Shown here in pieces: positions 8,303 to 17,125 of a DNA stretch of 64,000 bases. The translations under genes were made by a program, and so were the position numbers. The DNA lies in the NCBI RefSeq assembly GCF_964187635.1, contig NZ_CAXLMO010000059.1:7457-71456 (forward strand), in the 5' to 3' direction. Position 1 is the stretch's first letter; the number at the start of each line of letters is the position of its first letter. A model generated the notes under the pieces. It ran no database searches, had not been told where the DNA came from, and was given only the letters and a program-made list of their open reading frames with translations. This DNA is from Seribacter sulfatis. Lineage in GTDB: Bacteria > Verrucomicrobiota > Verrucomicrobiia > Opitutales > Seribacteraceae.

Positions 8303-9382
8303 GTGCGCCTTCTTGATTTAAATTTAGAAAATTTTCGGAACATTGAATCTGCAAATTTAACTTTTTCCGGAAATCATGTTTTCTTTATTGGAGCAAATGG
8401 ACAGGGAAAAACAAATTTGTTAGAAGCAATTGGGATTTCCTCGAATTTAAGATCTTTCCGGAAATCTGGTATGGATGGCTTGGTTCGGGTGGGAACGAAA
8501 ACCAGTAGGCTTTTCTTTCGCTTTAAAGATGAGAAAGAAGAGGACCGAGAAACCTTATTTCAGTTTCACGATAAAGGTGAAAAGCAACTTGAAGTAGATG
8601 GAGAGAAAATTAAGCGTTTTTCGGATTACCTGGGTGAATTTCCTGCAGTTACTTTTTCTTCGAGAGATTTTAGGTTAGTTCGAGAGGGCCCGTCCGATCG
8701 GAGAAAATGGCTTGATTTACTTTTATCCTCCTCCTCGGCTGAATATTTCGAGGCTTTAAAAATTTATCATCGATCATTACGCGAACGTAATGCTTTGCTC
8801 AAGAAGGGCGGGGGAGATAGGGAATTAGATGCCTTTGAACAAAGTTTAATTCCAAATGCCTATCGAATTTACCAATTTCGTTTACAAGCATTACCGATTA
8901 TTTCGGAAACTCTGTCTTTTTACTACGAATCTCTTTCAAACGGCTTGGAAAAGGCGAGTGTACTGTATCGACCGGATCTGGAACTTTCTACATTGGCAGA
9001 TTTTTCAAATCGATTGCTGAATGAGCGAATGAAAGACCGCCAATTTGGAACGACCCGCAGGGGACCACACCGGGATGACTTCGAATTCCTTTTGGATGGA
9101 AAAGATGCTCGTAATTTTGCTTCTGAAGGCCAGCAACGTGGCTTGGTCTTGGGCTTACGGTTTGCGGAGTTTGAATATTTGAAAAAGAGTCTTTCTCGTA
9201 CACCAATCTTATTAATCGACGATGTTCTTGGAGAATTAGATGAAAAGAGAAAGGCCAATTTTAAAGACCTTCTTCCCCTCAAAACACAGGTTTTTGCTAC
9301 CGGTACTAGTTTTCCAACTACTGATGAGAAAAGTAACTGGGAATCTTTTCAAGTAGATGCAGGTAAATTTGTAAAAAACTAG
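8303..9382 (+). CDS. recF: DNA replication and repair protein RecF
   Basis: This 359-residue SMC-like ATPase has Walker A GANGQGKT near residues 31-38, an N-terminal LDLNLENFRNI strand typical of RecF, and the C-terminal LLIDDVLGELDE Walker B/D-loop. The RRGPHRDDF signature precedes it. It works with RecO/RecR at gapped DNA. The start is GTG. The gene sits away from the usual dnaA-dnaN context, following a cysteine desulfurase gene. Confidence 0.94.
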   Translation: MRLLDLNLENFRNIESANLTFSGNHVFFIGANGQGKTNLLEAIGISSNLRSFRKSGMDGLVRVGTKTSRLFFRFKDEKEEDRETLFQFHDKGEKQLEVDGEKIKRFSDYLGEFPAVTFSSRDFRLVREGPSDRRKWLDLLLSSSSAEYFEALKIYHRSLRERNALLKKGGGDRELDAFEQSLIPNAYRIYQFRLQALPIISETLSFYYESLSNGLEKASVLYRPDLELSTLADFSNRLLNERMKDRQFGTTRRGPHRDDFEFLLDGKDARNFASEGQQRGLVLGLRFAEFEYLKKSLSRTPILLIDDVLGELDEKRKANFKDLLPLKTQVFATGTSFPTTDEKSNWESFQVDAGKFVKN

Positions 9383-9453
9383 GTTTTTTCCAAAAAAACT
9401 CCATTTTCTTGATTTCCTAAATGTTTGATGTTTCGTAAAGTGAATTAATATTT

Positions 9454-10254
9454 ATGGAAGTCCTTACAATCACCCATTGGTCCCTGTTAGGTTTAGGCTC
9501 CCTCATTATGGGCATGAGTAAAGGAGGCTTGCCCGGCGCTGGAAATCTAACGGTGGCAATCTATGCCCTGGTATTAGAGGACGCATTGGGTCCAATCGGG
9601 GTCCCTTTGTCGGTTGGATTGCTTCTTCCTGTTCTCATATCGGCCGATCTCACTGCCACGCTGGTTTATCGAAAGCATACTGATTGGAATTTTATTATTC
9701 GCTTACTCCCCTGTTTTATTATTGGTACAATTATTGGTTGGTGGGTCTTTGATTATTTTCAAGGTGGAGATGATCGAGTTAGGCAATTGAAGTATGTAAT
9801 TGGAGGTATCTTGCTGAGTATGACTGCACTTCATTTTTTCGTCAAAATTCGAAAAGGGATGACAAGAAATAAGCAAAAAGAGCAAGGAGAAATACCCAAA
9901 GGTTCAATTCTGCTCGGTCTTATTTTTGGCTTGCTTGGAGGGGTTGCTACTATGTTAGCCAATGCCGCTGGACCCATTGCTCAACTTTATCTTTTAGCAA
10001 TGGCACTTCCAAAATATGCCTTTATTGGAACATCCGCCTGGTTATTTCTCATCGTAAATGTGATCAAGATTCCATTTATGATCGATCTCGAAATTATTAC
10101 TCTTGATTCAATGTCCGTGAGTTGGTGGATGTTTATTCCCGCGATGATAGGAGCAGCAATTGCTCCGTTGATTGTACAGTATATCAACCAAACTTTATTT
10201 GAACGAATGGTTTGGTTTTTCATCGTACTTGCAGGAATTCGGATGATTCTTTAG
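9454..10254 (+). CDS. TSUP family (TauE/SafE) anion transporter
   Basis: This 266-residue integral membrane protein has about eight hydrophobic segments. The family start is visible as GMSKGGLPGAGNLTV, with the second repeat VATMLANAAGPIAQLY. TauE/SafE proteins export or import sulfite, sulfoacetate and other small organosulfur anions; the substrate here is unknown. A weak A/T hairpin lies in the 71-bp gap after recF. The gene precedes ruvC by 13 bp. Confidence 0.88.
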   Translation: MEVLTITHWSLLGLGSLIMGMSKGGLPGAGNLTVAIYALVLEDALGPIGVPLSVGLLLPVLISADLTATLVYRKHTDWNFIIRLLPCFIIGTIIGWWVFDYFQGGDDRVRQLKYVIGGILLSMTALHFFVKIRKGMTRNKQKEQGEIPKGSILLGLIFGLLGGVATMLANAAGPIAQLYLLAMALPKYAFIGTSAWLFLIVNVIKIPFMIDLEIITLDSMSVSWWMFIPAMIGAAIAPLIVQYINQTLFERMVWFFIVLAGIRMIL

Positions 10255-10267
10255 TTAAAGGAAATAT

Positions 10268-10846
10268 ATGAGTAAAAGTTCTCGAAAATTATGGGCCGAT
10301 CATCTGGCGGGAAGATCTACCCGATCAACACAAGTTGATACCAAAACTTTATTGCGAAAAACCCCATTTAAAGGAAGAATCCTCGGAGTTGACCCCAGCC
10401 TTCGTGGCACTGGGTTGGCGGTATTAGAATGTGAAGGAAGCAGTTTTAAGCTACTTTATTCAGAAACTCTCGAATTAAAACCTAAGATTGATTCTATTGC
10501 ATGCCTAGGAATGATTCATCAGGCGGTTTCACGGTTACTTGATCTTTGGAAACCTTATCATTTGTCCTGCGAGGCAACCATTTATGTGCAGAATTTTAAG
10601 ACTGCTCAAATTATGGGTGCCGCCCGGGGAGCGGCATTATCTGCATCGGCAATCCGGGATGTTCCTGTCTTTGAATATGCTCCTCTTCGGGTCAAGCAGG
10701 CGGTAGTTGGTTTTGGAAGGGCGAGTAAGGAACAAATGTCGCAGACACTTGCACAAATGCTACATTTGCCCCAGCCTTTGCCTTACGACCAATCGGATGC
10801 CCTTGGACTTGCTTTATGCCATGCTTTAACTTGGCACCCAGGCTAG
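10268..10846 (+). CDS. ruvC: Crossover junction endodeoxyribonuclease RuvC
   Basis: This 192-residue RNase H-fold Holliday junction resolvase carries the catalytic acidic residues Asp42 (GVDPSLRGTG), Glu102 (SCEATIYVQN), Asp174 and Asp177 (YDQSDALGLA). The protein has an extra polar, basic N-terminal extension of about 36 residues before the first strand. The ATG at 10268 has an AAAGGA ribosome binding site, so the extension appears real. RuvA and RuvB are not in the window. Confidence 0.92.
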   Translation: MSKSSRKLWADHLAGRSTRSTQVDTKTLLRKTPFKGRILGVDPSLRGTGLAVLECEGSSFKLLYSETLELKPKIDSIACLGMIHQAVSRLLDLWKPYHLSCEATIYVQNFKTAQIMGAARGAALSASAIRDVPVFEYAPLRVKQAVVGFGRASKEQMSQTLAQMLHLPQPLPYDQSDALGLALCHALTWHPG

Positions 10847-10854
10847 AAGAAGTA

Positions 10855-11517
10855 TTAAATAAACAACCGGGACGGCAAAAGAGGGCGTTTTCCACTGGAG
10901 CACCCCACTAGAGTCACATGCACGACTATTCCGTCCTGAATTACATCTAGCATAGAACCAGGGTTTATTCCAAATTTTTCCCTACTCAGTGATAATTGTC
11001 CTTTAAGAATAATTAAATCCCCCGGTTTTCGATCATACTTTTTTCGGCCATTTCGAAGATATTTAATTGTTACCGGGAGGGTAATAGGAGAGGTTTTATT
11101 CTTCAGTAGTAGCGAACCAAAAGCATCTGCGTTCAGGGCATCACCTTGCCAATGGGCATTCCGTAATCCTTCTAGTTTGAAGACAATCTTAGGATACTTC
11201 ATTGAATTAAGCCATATGGGTTGATGGGCATCCCCGTCTACTTTATGGTATCCAAAATGAAGTGCTCTTGCATCTAAGTGGACTGAACCCACTGTTTTCG
11301 AAGGAGATTTTGTTGAAAATTGGATTCTTCCCCTCACTCTATCGAAAGAACCTCTGACTTGACCAACCCCAAATAGCGCACCTTTTTGCAGTCTGACATC
11401 AATTTGGCTAAGTTTTCCCAATGGTTGGAGATCAAACTCAGTCACACCGAAAGCAAAATGGGCGAATATTAATAAGCACCAAAGATAGAATTTTACTATT
11501 TTCTTTATGAACATCAC
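10855..11517 (-). CDS. YceI-like secreted protein
   Basis: This 220-residue protein has an N-terminal hydrophobic signal (about 1-24) and a YceI-type lipocalin-like beta-barrel. Features include DLQPLGKLSQIDVRL near the N-terminus, PSKTVGSVHLDARAL, HQPIWLNSMKYPKIVF, and a terminal DGIVVHVTLVG strand. YceI proteins bind polyprenoids or other amphiphiles in the periplasm; the ligand here is unknown. It is convergent with ruvC (8 bp apart) and divergent from the secreted protein at 11630. Confidence 0.75.
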   Translation of the reverse strand: MMFIKKIVKFYLWCLLIFAHFAFGVTEFDLQPLGKLSQIDVRLQKGALFGVGQVRGSFDRVRGRIQFSTKSPSKTVGSVHLDARALHFGYHKVDGDAHQPIWLNSMKYPKIVFKLEGLRNAHWQGDALNADAFGSLLLKNKTSPITLPVTIKYLRNGRKKYDRKPGDLIILKGQLSLSREKFGINPGSMLDVIQDGIVVHVTLVGCSSGKRPLLPSRLFI

Positions 11518-11629
11518 GAATCACCAATGTAGATAAAAGGAGTTGGCTTGTCGATTCGTCTTCTCATTAAGGGGTTAATTTTTACTTGACCGGTACTTAA
11601 ATTGCATCATTTTAATGTAACAATTCAAT

Positions 11630-12421
11630 ATGAAAATCACACATACTCTTTGTCTTAAGTTAGCTTTCTTTATATTTGGTTTTACTAACTTTTCTTTCGC
11701 AAACATTAAAAACGAAGGTTTCATCGGTGATTCGTTTTACGGAGTAAATGCTGATTCTTCTGGCTTAATCGTAAATCAAGTGGGTCCCAATGCTGAGTTT
11801 TCGGTTCCCACGAAATTGAATGTTCGTTCGGAATTAAGTTCATTGCTCTCAGGTGAATTTACAAAGCTTACGGCGTCGATCTCTTTAGATGATGGCACAA
11901 TAACCCAACTGCCTACCCGTTCAACCCAGTGGGAAAGTACCAGTACAGAACTTTTAATTAAGGATGACTTCGCCACGGCCAAAAATATCTCGGCCAACTC
12001 GAGGGTATCAATCAAAGCAACCGCAGAAGGTATGACCGCAGTATTTTTTATTCGCCTGAAAAATAATATTTCAGATTCCACTCCCTCCCAAGACCCGATT
12101 GATTCCCCGAAGAATGTTTTTTCTGATTCCGTTGATCTTCCCCAGGCAGGTTGGAAAAGCTCCCCTTGGTTTGGGAATTACTATGAAGGAGGAAACGATT
12201 GGGTTCATCATGCAAAGCTTGGATGGCTTTACACCACAACAGAACAACCGTCCTCGCTTTGGATTTGGTCTTCCTCGCAAGAGTGGATGTGGACTGGGCC
12301 AGGAGTATATCCCCACTTGTTCCGTAACCGAGACGGGACATGGATCTATTACATTGTTGAAGCTCATCCACAAAAGGTATTTTACAATCAATCCTCCAGG
12401 GAAATGGAACATTCCCAATAG
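11630..12421 (+). CDS. Secreted Trp-rich protein of unknown function
   Basis: This 263-residue protein begins with a clear signal peptide (cleavage likely after SFA near residue 24). The middle, about 45-150, is beta-rich and Ser/Thr-rich. The last ~85 residues are very rich in Trp, Tyr and Gly (WKSSPWFGNYYEGG, HHAKLGWLYTT, LWIWSSSQEWMWTG, GTWIYYIVEA). I recognise the 'HAxLGWLY..LWxW' pattern as recurrent at C-termini of secreted proteins in Opitutae-type Verrucomicrobiota, but no function is established. It is convergent with queA. Confidence 0.7.
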   Translation: MKITHTLCLKLAFFIFGFTNFSFANIKNEGFIGDSFYGVNADSSGLIVNQVGPNAEFSVPTKLNVRSELSSLLSGEFTKLTASISLDDGTITQLPTRSTQWESTSTELLIKDDFATAKNISANSRVSIKATAEGMTAVFFIRLKNNISDSTPSQDPIDSPKNVFSDSVDLPQAGWKSSPWFGNYYEGGNDWVHHAKLGWLYTTTEQPSSLWIWSSSQEWMWTGPGVYPHLFRNRDGTWIYYIVEAHPQKVFYNQSSREMEHSQ

Positions 12422-12469
12422 GGGTTACTGGTTCCGATCATTTTGTTTGTTCATTCAACCTTTGCCTTT

Positions 12470-13528
12470 CTAGAGAATAAGCATCGCATCTCCGTAGGAA
12501 AAGAAGCGGTACTTTTTTTCAACTGCTTCGTTGTAGATTTCCTTAAGCTTAGTCACTCCATTATTTTTGCCTGGGGAAAGAAAAGCACCGACCAAGCACA
12601 TGAGCGTAGATCCAGGAAGGTGGAAATTAGTAAGCAGGTGATCCACTCCGAGAAAATGATAGGGGGGGCGGATGAATAGCTCGGCCTCAGATTCCATAGG
12701 TTGGGTCGTTTTTCGTTCTTCATGACTTAGGTAGTGCTCGATCGCCCGGACACAGGTTGTGCCAATTGCAAGCTTGGTTTTCTGAGAGTCGCATAGGATG
12801 GCCTGAGTAGACGGGGAAAGAAAATATTTCTCTGCATGCATGGGGTGATCTTCAATTCGTTCGGTTTCAACCGGGCGGAAGGTCCCCAATCCAACTGAGA
12901 GAGTAAGGTCGTGGATGGTATGTCCCTCTACTTGAAGTTTCTTGAGTAATTCAGGTGTAAAATGCAGTCCCGCGGTGGGGGCCGCTACCGCGGAACGGTT
13001 TCCTTGGTTCGCATAAACGGTTTGATAGCGCTCCGCGTCTGCCTGGTCAGCAGGGCGACGAACATAGGGGGGCAAGGGAAGAGATCCGATTCTTTGGGCA
13101 AGGGAGGCTGGGTCGTTGTCTTGGGGGAGTTGGAAGCGGACCACATATTCTCCCGAAGGAAGACTTTCAATAATTTCGGCAGAATATTCGTTCTCCAGTC
13201 CAAATCTCCCCGCTTTCGCGGTTTTATTTCCTGGTTTTAAAAGGCATCGCCAGGTAGTTTCGGGTTGAGAGGTTGGGCGAAGCAAAAGGCATTCCACAGA
13301 TCCACCACCGGGCCTTTTCCCGGCGAGTCGTGCTTTTAGTACCGAAACATCATTGCGCAGAATAGAAAGATTAGGCGGAAGAAGCTTTGGTAACTCGTGA
13401 AAGTGGTGATGGGTGAGGTCTTGGGATAAACGGTTAAATACAAGCAGGCGAGACTGGTCGCGCTGATCGGTTGGCGTTTGAGCAATCAATTCTTTGGGTA
13501 AGGGGTACTCCAATTCTTTCGTGAGCAT
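12470..13528 (-). CDS. queA: S-adenosylmethionine:tRNA ribosyltransferase-isomerase
   Basis: This 352-residue cytosolic enzyme converts preQ1-tRNA to epoxyqueuosine-tRNA using SAM as ribosyl donor. Family segments present are LPKELIAQTPTDQRDQSRLL near the N-terminus, LLKPGNKTAKAGR, TAGLHFTPELL, LSVGLGTFRPV, and LTNFHLPGSTLMCLVGAF near the end. The length is typical. It is divergent from acs, with a 77-bp shared upstream region. No preQ1 riboswitch-like structure was recognised there. Confidence 0.95.
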   Translation of the reverse strand: MLTKELEYPLPKELIAQTPTDQRDQSRLLVFNRLSQDLTHHHFHELPKLLPPNLSILRNDVSVLKARLAGKRPGGGSVECLLLRPTSQPETTWRCLLKPGNKTAKAGRFGLENEYSAEIIESLPSGEYVVRFQLPQDNDPASLAQRIGSLPLPPYVRRPADQADAERYQTVYANQGNRSAVAAPTAGLHFTPELLKKLQVEGHTIHDLTLSVGLGTFRPVETERIEDHPMHAEKYFLSPSTQAILCDSQKTKLAIGTTCVRAIEHYLSHEERKTTQPMESEAELFIRPPYHFLGVDHLLTNFHLPGSTLMCLVGAFLSPGKNNGVTKLKEIYNEAVEKKYRFFSYGDAMLIL

Positions 13529-13605
13529 GAGTCACTCTTTAAAACGCATCGACAAGCGAAGTGCAATCGCCTAAAACTTCTTTACAACCTTAATCCATAG
13601 ATATT

Positions 13606-15588
13606 ATGAGTGAAAATAAGCCAGTTGACTTAGTTAATCCTCCCGAAAAAGTTTCCAGGAAAGCCCATGTGGGAAGCATGGAAGAATATTTCAAACAATA
13701 TGAAAGAAGTATAAATGATCCTGAAGATTTTTGGTCTGAAGTGGCGGAAAACTTTTATTGGTATAAAAAATGGGATCAAGTTCGGTCTTTTAACTACAAT
13801 AGTGAGAATGCACCGATCGATATTAAGTGGTACGAGGGGGCAAAAACAAATGTTTGTTATAATTGCGTGGATAGGCACCTCGAATATCGATCCAACAAGA
13901 CTGCAATTATTTGGGAGGGGAATGAACCGGGAGAAGATAAGACGGTAAGTTACAAAGAACTGCATGTACAGGTTAGTAAATTTGCAAATGTTCTTAAGAG
14001 TAGGGGAGTAAAAAAAGGCGACCGAGTTTCAATTTATATGCCAATGGTGGTTGAAGCTACTGTGGCAATGCTTGCCTGTGCCCGAATTGGTGCGATCCAT
14101 TCGGTTGTATTTGGTGGTTTTTCAGCAGAGGCATTAGCCGACCGAATCGTGGACTCGACTTGCAAAACGCTCATTACCGCAAATGGGACTTTTCGTGGTG
14201 CGAAAGCAATCCCGATGAAGCCAAATGCAGACACGGCAATGGCACGGGCATCAGAACAGATGGAAGAGAATGTGGAAACCTGTATCGTCGTGAAGCGGGT
14301 AGGGGAGGAATCTGGAATTGAGTGCGAGATGAAAGAGGGGCGCGATCTTTGGTGGGATGAAGAGATGCAAAATGCGAGTGCTGATTGCCCATGTGAAGAA
14401 ATGGATGCGGAAGATCCGTTATTTATTTTGTACACTTCTGGATCTACGGGGAAACCCAAGGGTGTCCTGCATACCAGTGCCGGTTACTTGGTATATACTG
14501 CAACCACTCACAAGTATATTTTTGATTACCACGAAGATGATATTTATTTTTGTGCCGCTGATATCGGTTGGATTACTGGGCATTCCTACATTGTCTACGG
14601 TCCGCTCGCAAATGGAGCGACCACTACAATGTTTGAGGGTATTCCCACTTATCCCAATCCTGATCGTTATTGGCAGGTAATTGAAAAGTGGAGGATCAAT
14701 CAATTTTATACTGCACCCACCGCGATTCGTGCAATTGCTGCTGCGGGAGAAGATTGGCCCAGTAAGTATAAAATGGAAAGTTTACGGATTTTGGGGAGCG
14801 TGGGCGAACCGATTAACCCGGAAGCTTGGCGCTGGTATCACCGAAATGCGGGAAAAGAGAGATGCCCGATTGTAGACACATGGTGGCAGACAGAGACCGG
14901 GGGCATTCTTATCTCACCTCTACCCGGCGCAACCCCCCTGAAGCCGGGTTCTGCCACATTTCCCTTCTTTGGCGTCAAGCCGGTTATACTGGATCCTCAG
15001 TCCGGAGAAGAAATAAAGGGGAATGGCGTAAATGGAGTACTTGCCATAGAAGAGCCATGGCCGGGACAAATGCGAACTATTTATGGAGACCACGATCGTT
15101 TTGAAAGTACCTATTTTCAACAATACAAAGGATATTATTTTACGGGTGATGGCTGCCGGCGGGATGAAGATGGTTATTACTGGATAACTGGTCGGGTGGA
15201 TGATGTAATTAATGTATCCGGACATCGGATGGGCACGGCAGAGGTGGAAAGTGCCCTGGTTGCTCATCAGGATGTCGCTGAATCGGCAGTGGTTGGATTT
15301 CCTCATGAGGTAAAGGGAGAAGGAATTTACGCTTTTGTCACCTTAAACTCAGGGGTCGAGTATTCGGAAGAACTGAGAGCAGAATTAAAAAAGCAGGTTC
15401 GTACCGTAATTGGTCCAATTGCCACTCCCGATCAAATTCATTGGGCTCCTGCATTACCCAAGACTCGTTCGGGGAAAATTATGAGAAGGGTCTTAAGGAA
15501 AATTGCAACGAATGAAACCGATCAAATTGGAGATGTGTCAACCTTGGCCGATCCAAGTGTGGTGGAGCACTTAATTGCGAATAGGTGA
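13606..15588 (+). CDS. acs: Acetyl-CoA synthetase (AMP-forming)
   Basis: This 660-residue ANL-superfamily enzyme activates acetate to acetyl-CoA through acetyl-AMP. The P-loop-like YTSGSTGKPKG lies near residues 280-290. The acetate-pocket segment DIGWITGHSY, adenylate motif DTWWQTETGG, hinge YWITGRVDDVINVSGHR, and catalytic Lys624 in TRSGKIMRR (the conserved acetylation-regulated lysine) are all visible. The length is typical. The ATG leader is AT-rich without a ribosome binding site. A hairpin after the stop may terminate it. Confidence 0.97.
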   Translation: MSENKPVDLVNPPEKVSRKAHVGSMEEYFKQYERSINDPEDFWSEVAENFYWYKKWDQVRSFNYNSENAPIDIKWYEGAKTNVCYNCVDRHLEYRSNKTAIIWEGNEPGEDKTVSYKELHVQVSKFANVLKSRGVKKGDRVSIYMPMVVEATVAMLACARIGAIHSVVFGGFSAEALADRIVDSTCKTLITANGTFRGAKAIPMKPNADTAMARASEQMEENVETCIVVKRVGEESGIECEMKEGRDLWWDEEMQNASADCPCEEMDAEDPLFILYTSGSTGKPKGVLHTSAGYLVYTATTHKYIFDYHEDDIYFCAADIGWITGHSYIVYGPLANGATTTMFEGIPTYPNPDRYWQVIEKWRINQFYTAPTAIRAIAAAGEDWPSKYKMESLRILGSVGEPINPEAWRWYHRNAGKERCPIVDTWWQTETGGILISPLPGATPLKPGSATFPFFGVKPVILDPQSGEEIKGNGVNGVLAIEEPWPGQMRTIYGDHDRFESTYFQQYKGYYFTGDGCRRDEDGYYWITGRVDDVINVSGHRMGTAEVESALVAHQDVAESAVVGFPHEVKGEGIYAFVTLNSGVEYSEELRAELKKQVRTVIGPIATPDQIHWAPALPKTRSGKIMRRVLRKIATNETDQIGDVSTLADPSVVEHLIANR

Positions 15589-15601
15589 ATAACCTTTTTT
15601 C

Positions 15602-15615
15602 TTGGCGCTCGCCAA
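15602..15615 (+). terminator. Candidate terminator after acs
   Basis: TTGGC-GCTC-GCCAA forms a short GC-containing hairpin 14 bp after the acs stop, followed by TTTCAAAATTTT. The stem is only 5-6 bp and the T-run is broken, so this is a weak Rho-independent terminator candidate. Confidence 0.4.
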
Positions 15616-15648
15616 TTTCAAAATTTTCATTCATGTAATATTATAGAA

Positions 15649-16527
15649 ATGAAAATTTATTTGAATGGAGATTTTGTAGCGAAGGAAGATGCTAAGATAT
15701 CTGTCTTTGATCATGGTTTACTTTATGGAGACGGAGTGTTTGAAGGCATCCGGTTATATGACGGCTGTGTTTTTAAGCTAGATGAACATCTCGAACGGTT
15801 GGAGTATTCTGCCAAGGCAATTCTTCTTGAATTACCATTGAATCGCGAGCAAATGAAAAAAGCCGTTTGCGATACCTGTCGAATAAATGACATGCAGAAT
15901 GGATATGTTCGACTTGTAGTGACTCGTGGTCCTGGCCACCTCGGATTAACTCCAGATGGTTGCGGTCCTGGAAATGTAATTATCATTGCTGACGATATAC
16001 AGCTTTATCCGGAGGAATTATATGAGAAAGGTCTCAAAATTATTTCAGTTCCCACTCGTCGGATTAATTCTTCTGCTCTCCCGCCAGCAATTAAAAGTTT
16101 AAATTATCTTAACAATATATTAGCCAAGATCGAGGCCAAGAAAGTGGGCTTTCAGGAAGCCTTAATGCTCAATGATAAAGGAGAGATTGCCGAATGTACT
16201 GGGGATAATGTTTTCATAATAGCAAAGGGCATTCTCTATACCCCTCCCCTGGATGCCGGATCTTTGCGAGGTATCACACGGGGTGCGGCAATTGATTTAG
16301 CGGCCCAGTTGGAACTACCTTGCCGCGAGCAGGCACTAACTCGATATGATCTTTGGACTGCGGACGAATGCTTTTTAACCGGTACGGCAGCTGAAGTTAT
16401 CCCATGCGTGGAAGTGGACCATCGACAGGTGGGAGACGGCACCCCTGGTGTTATGACTCGTCGATTAATTGACCTTTTCCGGAAGATGGTTCTGTCTGAC
16501 GGTGTGCATTTGAATGAACAAGATTAA
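15649..16527 (+). CDS. ilvE: Branched-chain amino acid aminotransferase (PLP fold type IV)
   Basis: This 292-residue PLP enzyme has FDHGLLYGDGVFEGIRLYDG near residues 22-42, the BCAT/D-amino-acid-transaminase fold IV signature. The PLP lysine lies in the KSLNYLNN segment near residue 150. GEIAECTGDNVF near residues 183-195 and GTAAEVIP near the end are typical of IlvE. It catalyses the last transamination in Val/Leu/Ile synthesis. D-amino-acid transaminase or aminodeoxychorismate lyase activity cannot be excluded from sequence alone. Confidence 0.85.
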   Translation: MKIYLNGDFVAKEDAKISVFDHGLLYGDGVFEGIRLYDGCVFKLDEHLERLEYSAKAILLELPLNREQMKKAVCDTCRINDMQNGYVRLVVTRGPGHLGLTPDGCGPGNVIIIADDIQLYPEELYEKGLKIISVPTRRINSSALPPAIKSLNYLNNILAKIEAKKVGFQEALMLNDKGEIAECTGDNVFIIAKGILYTPPLDAGSLRGITRGAAIDLAAQLELPCREQALTRYDLWTADECFLTGTAAEVIPCVEVDHRQVGDGTPGVMTRRLIDLFRKMVLSDGVHLNEQD

Positions 16528-16555
16528 ACAGCTGTCCCACACATTATTAACTTCG

Positions 16556-16582
16556 CGCATCATATGCGTTGAGTTTTTTAAT
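16556..16582 (+). terminator. Candidate terminator after the ilvE-type gene
   Basis: CGCAT-CAT-ATGCG is a 5-bp stem with a 3-nt loop, followed by TTGAGTTTTTTAA. It lies 29 bp after the aminotransferase stop and about 45 bp before mcsA. The short stem makes it weak, but its placement fits termination before the mcsA operon. Confidence 0.35.
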
Positions 16583-16625
16583 TATAATTACTAGTATGTA
16601 ATCAAGCCAACAATCATCACTACAA

Positions 16626-17114
16626 ATGAAATGTCACCATTGCGATAACCAAGCCACCGTTCATCTCACACAAATTTTGAACGGACAAATGCACAAAATG
16701 GATTTGTGCGAGACTTGTGCACAGGCAAAAGGCGTCACCAATCCAGAGAACCTTTCTATTAGCAATTTGATGGATAAGGTAGAAATGGAGGTCGATACCG
16801 CTAACACATCAATGGTGTGCGAAAGTTGTGGCACGACCCATCAAGAGTTTAAGAAAGGGGGGCGTCTCGGTTGTGAAGCATGTTATCATGTATTTCGTCC
16901 TGTACTAGATCCTTTGCTCGATGGCATGCATGCAGGAATTAAGCATTTAGGGAAAGTACCGGCTGGTTCCGAGTCCAGAATTCACTTTGAACAGTCAATG
17001 GGTTCTTTGAAAAAGAAATTGCAGGAAGCAGTCGAGAAAGAAGATTTTGAAAAAGCGGCGGAATTAAGAGATCAACTCCGTGATTTACAGAACGAATCCA
17101 AGGCGACGGTTTAA
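16626..17114 (+). CDS. mcsA: McsA-like zinc-binding activator with UVR domain
   Basis: This 162-residue protein has two zinc-ribbon-like segments: CHHC near residues 3-6 with CETC near 29-32, and CESCG near 60-64 with CEAC near 79-82. The C-terminal UvrB/UvrC (UVR) helical motif follows (about 120-160, EKEDFEKAAELRDQL). This is the McsA architecture, the activator of the McsB protein arginine kinase. It is followed by mcsB after 11 bp and by clpC, confirming the assignment by context. Confidence 0.9.
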   Translation: MKCHHCDNQATVHLTQILNGQMHKMDLCETCAQAKGVTNPENLSISNLMDKVEMEVDTANTSMVCESCGTTHQEFKKGGRLGCEACYHVFRPVLDPLLDGMHAGIKHLGKVPAGSESRIHFEQSMGSLKKKLQEAVEKEDFEKAAELRDQLRDLQNESKATV

Positions 17115-17125
17115 TTTTTTTCTAT

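Noticed and set aside
9370..9412. A/T hairpins after recF as terminator
   Set aside because: Alternating A-runs and T-runs give several weak, mutually exclusive stems without G/C pairs.
13529..13605. preQ1 riboswitch upstream of queA
   Set aside because: The 77-bp region lacks a recognisable preQ1 aptamer core or expression-platform hairpin.
14034..14459. Long reverse frame inside acs
   Set aside because: Antisense shadow of a gene with strong codon-level protein homology on the forward strand.
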